From assembly GCA_013693755.1 (NCBI GenBank), contig CP059256.1, forward strand, positions 1,387,132-1,392,132: a stretch of 5,001 bases of DNA, in the 5' to 3' direction. Numbering within the stretch: position 1 is the stretch's first letter; each line of letters starts with the position of its first letter. Of the stretch, positions 4,523-5,001 are shown piece by piece. The translations under genes were made by a program, and so were the position numbers. Source of the DNA: Burkholderiaceae bacterium (GTDB lineage: Bacteria; Pseudomonadota; Gammaproteobacteria; Burkholderiales; Burkholderiaceae_C). The notes under the pieces were generated by a model. It was not told the DNA's origin. It did not search any database and saw only the letters and a program-made list of their open reading frames with translations.

Positions 4523-5001
4523 ATGACCAAGCTTCCCGTTGCGTCGGCAACCGTTTCGATGTCCCGCGCCCGGGGCTGGTTGCTGGTGGGGTTGCTGCTC
4601 GGCGCAGCGACCGCGCTGGGCTTGTTGTTGTTCCCGGCGATTTCGCTGACCAGCCTGGCGATGCTCTACGTGCTGGCGGTGGTGATCGCCTCCTACCGCC
4701 TCGACTGGGTCCAGTCCGCAGCGTGTGCGGTGGCTGCGGTGACCGCCCTCAACTTCTTCTTCATTCCGCCGCGCTGGACGTTCGAGGTCGAAAGCCGCGA
4801 GCAGCTCATTTCGCTGGCTGCGATGCTGGTCGTGGCCCTGGTGGTCAGCCGCCTGGCCTCGGTGATGCGCCGTGAAATGCAGCTCGCCCGGCTCAACGAG
4901 GGGCGCGCACGCCAGCTCCACGGGTTGGCGACCGAACTCGCCAACGCCTCCACCGAGGACGAGGTGCTCGCCGCCGGCCAGCGCGCACTGGCCGAGGCCT
5001 T
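4523..5001 (+). CDS. KdpD-like DUF4118 sensor histidine kinase, N-terminal part (partial)
   Basis: This gene runs off the right edge; 159 codons are visible. After a short cytoplasmic start (MTKLPVASATVSMSRARG) come four hydrophobic helices near residues 18-38, 42-57, 64-80 and 94-112. Together they form the compact four-helix DUF4118 membrane domain known from the potassium sensor KdpD, with its tell-tale loop NFFFIPPRWTFEVESREQL (77-95). A charged linker helix follows (VMRREMQLARLNEGRARQL), then what looks like the start of a GAF domain (LATELANASTEDEVLAAGQR). In relatives a HisKA/HATPase kinase core comes next, which here would be beyond 5001. Unlike E. coli KdpD, it lacks the large N-terminal KdpD and universal-stress-type domains, so it is a short-form sensor and may not sense potassium. 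A response regulator gene probably follows. The start at 4523 has no clear Shine-Dalgarno; the ATG at 4559 is an alternative. A tandem 11-bp repeat lies just upstream. Confidence 0.85.
   Translation, partial: MTKLPVASATVSMSRARGWLLVGLLLGAATALGLLLFPAISLTSLAMLYVLAVVIASYRLDWVQSAACAVAAVTALNFFFIPPRWTFEVESREQLISLAAMLVVALVVSRLASVMRREMQLARLNEGRARQLHGLATELANASTEDEVLAAGQRALAEA

Noticed and set aside
2652..4550. 632-residue open frame on the minus strand across the flavin reductase and EamA genes
   Set aside because: Its product is rich in His, Gln, Arg and Ala without recognisable domains, and it lies antisense to two well-recognised genes. Such frames are common in GC-rich DNA.

Overview
The window is uniformly GC-rich. 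Codons in the genes called here end almost always in G or C, and long spurious open frames run antisense to real genes. Together with the protein types (a NarL-type response regulator, a DMT-family EamA transporter beginning RKSHLD, and a KdpD-like DUF4118 sensor), this suggests a betaproteobacterium of the order Burkholderiales, probably Comamonadaceae. That placement is inference; no rRNA or tRNA is present.

Layout: (1) 1-300, minus: N-terminal part of a membrane sensor or signalling protein that runs off the left edge, with an apparent one-base frameshift just before its first transmembrane segment. (2) 470-1473, plus: an 80-residue helical protein joined by an ATGA stop/start overlap to a LuxR/NarL-family response regulator; the operon is divergent from the sensor. 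(3) 1474-1548: a short convergent gap with a hairpin and an inverted repeat covering both flanking stop codons. (4) 1549-about 2577, minus: a secreted M14 zinc carboxypeptidase / murein peptide amidase-like protein. (5) 2502-2662: a 161-bp MITE-like element with about 20-bp terminal inverted repeats and a palindromic centre, sitting in the 5' end of the peptidase gene. (6) 2663-2891: a gap with a strong GC hairpin. (7) 2892-3404 and 3462-4367, plus: a flavin reductase-like flavoprotein and a ten-helix EamA transporter. (8) 4368-4522: a gap with hairpins and an 11-bp tandem repeat. (9) 4523-right edge, plus: the N-terminal half of a KdpD-like sensor kinase.

Two signalling modules, each cut by or close to a window edge, flank envelope and metabolic housekeeping genes. 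The left sensor could be the partner of the NarL-type regulator, since they are divergent neighbours, but nothing in the sequence proves it. The most interesting structure is the small inverted-repeat element. It appears to have added 55 in-frame, stop-free codons to the start of the peptidase gene, directly before the signal peptide's hydrophobic core. I see no defence system, CRISPR array, phage module or biosynthetic cluster.
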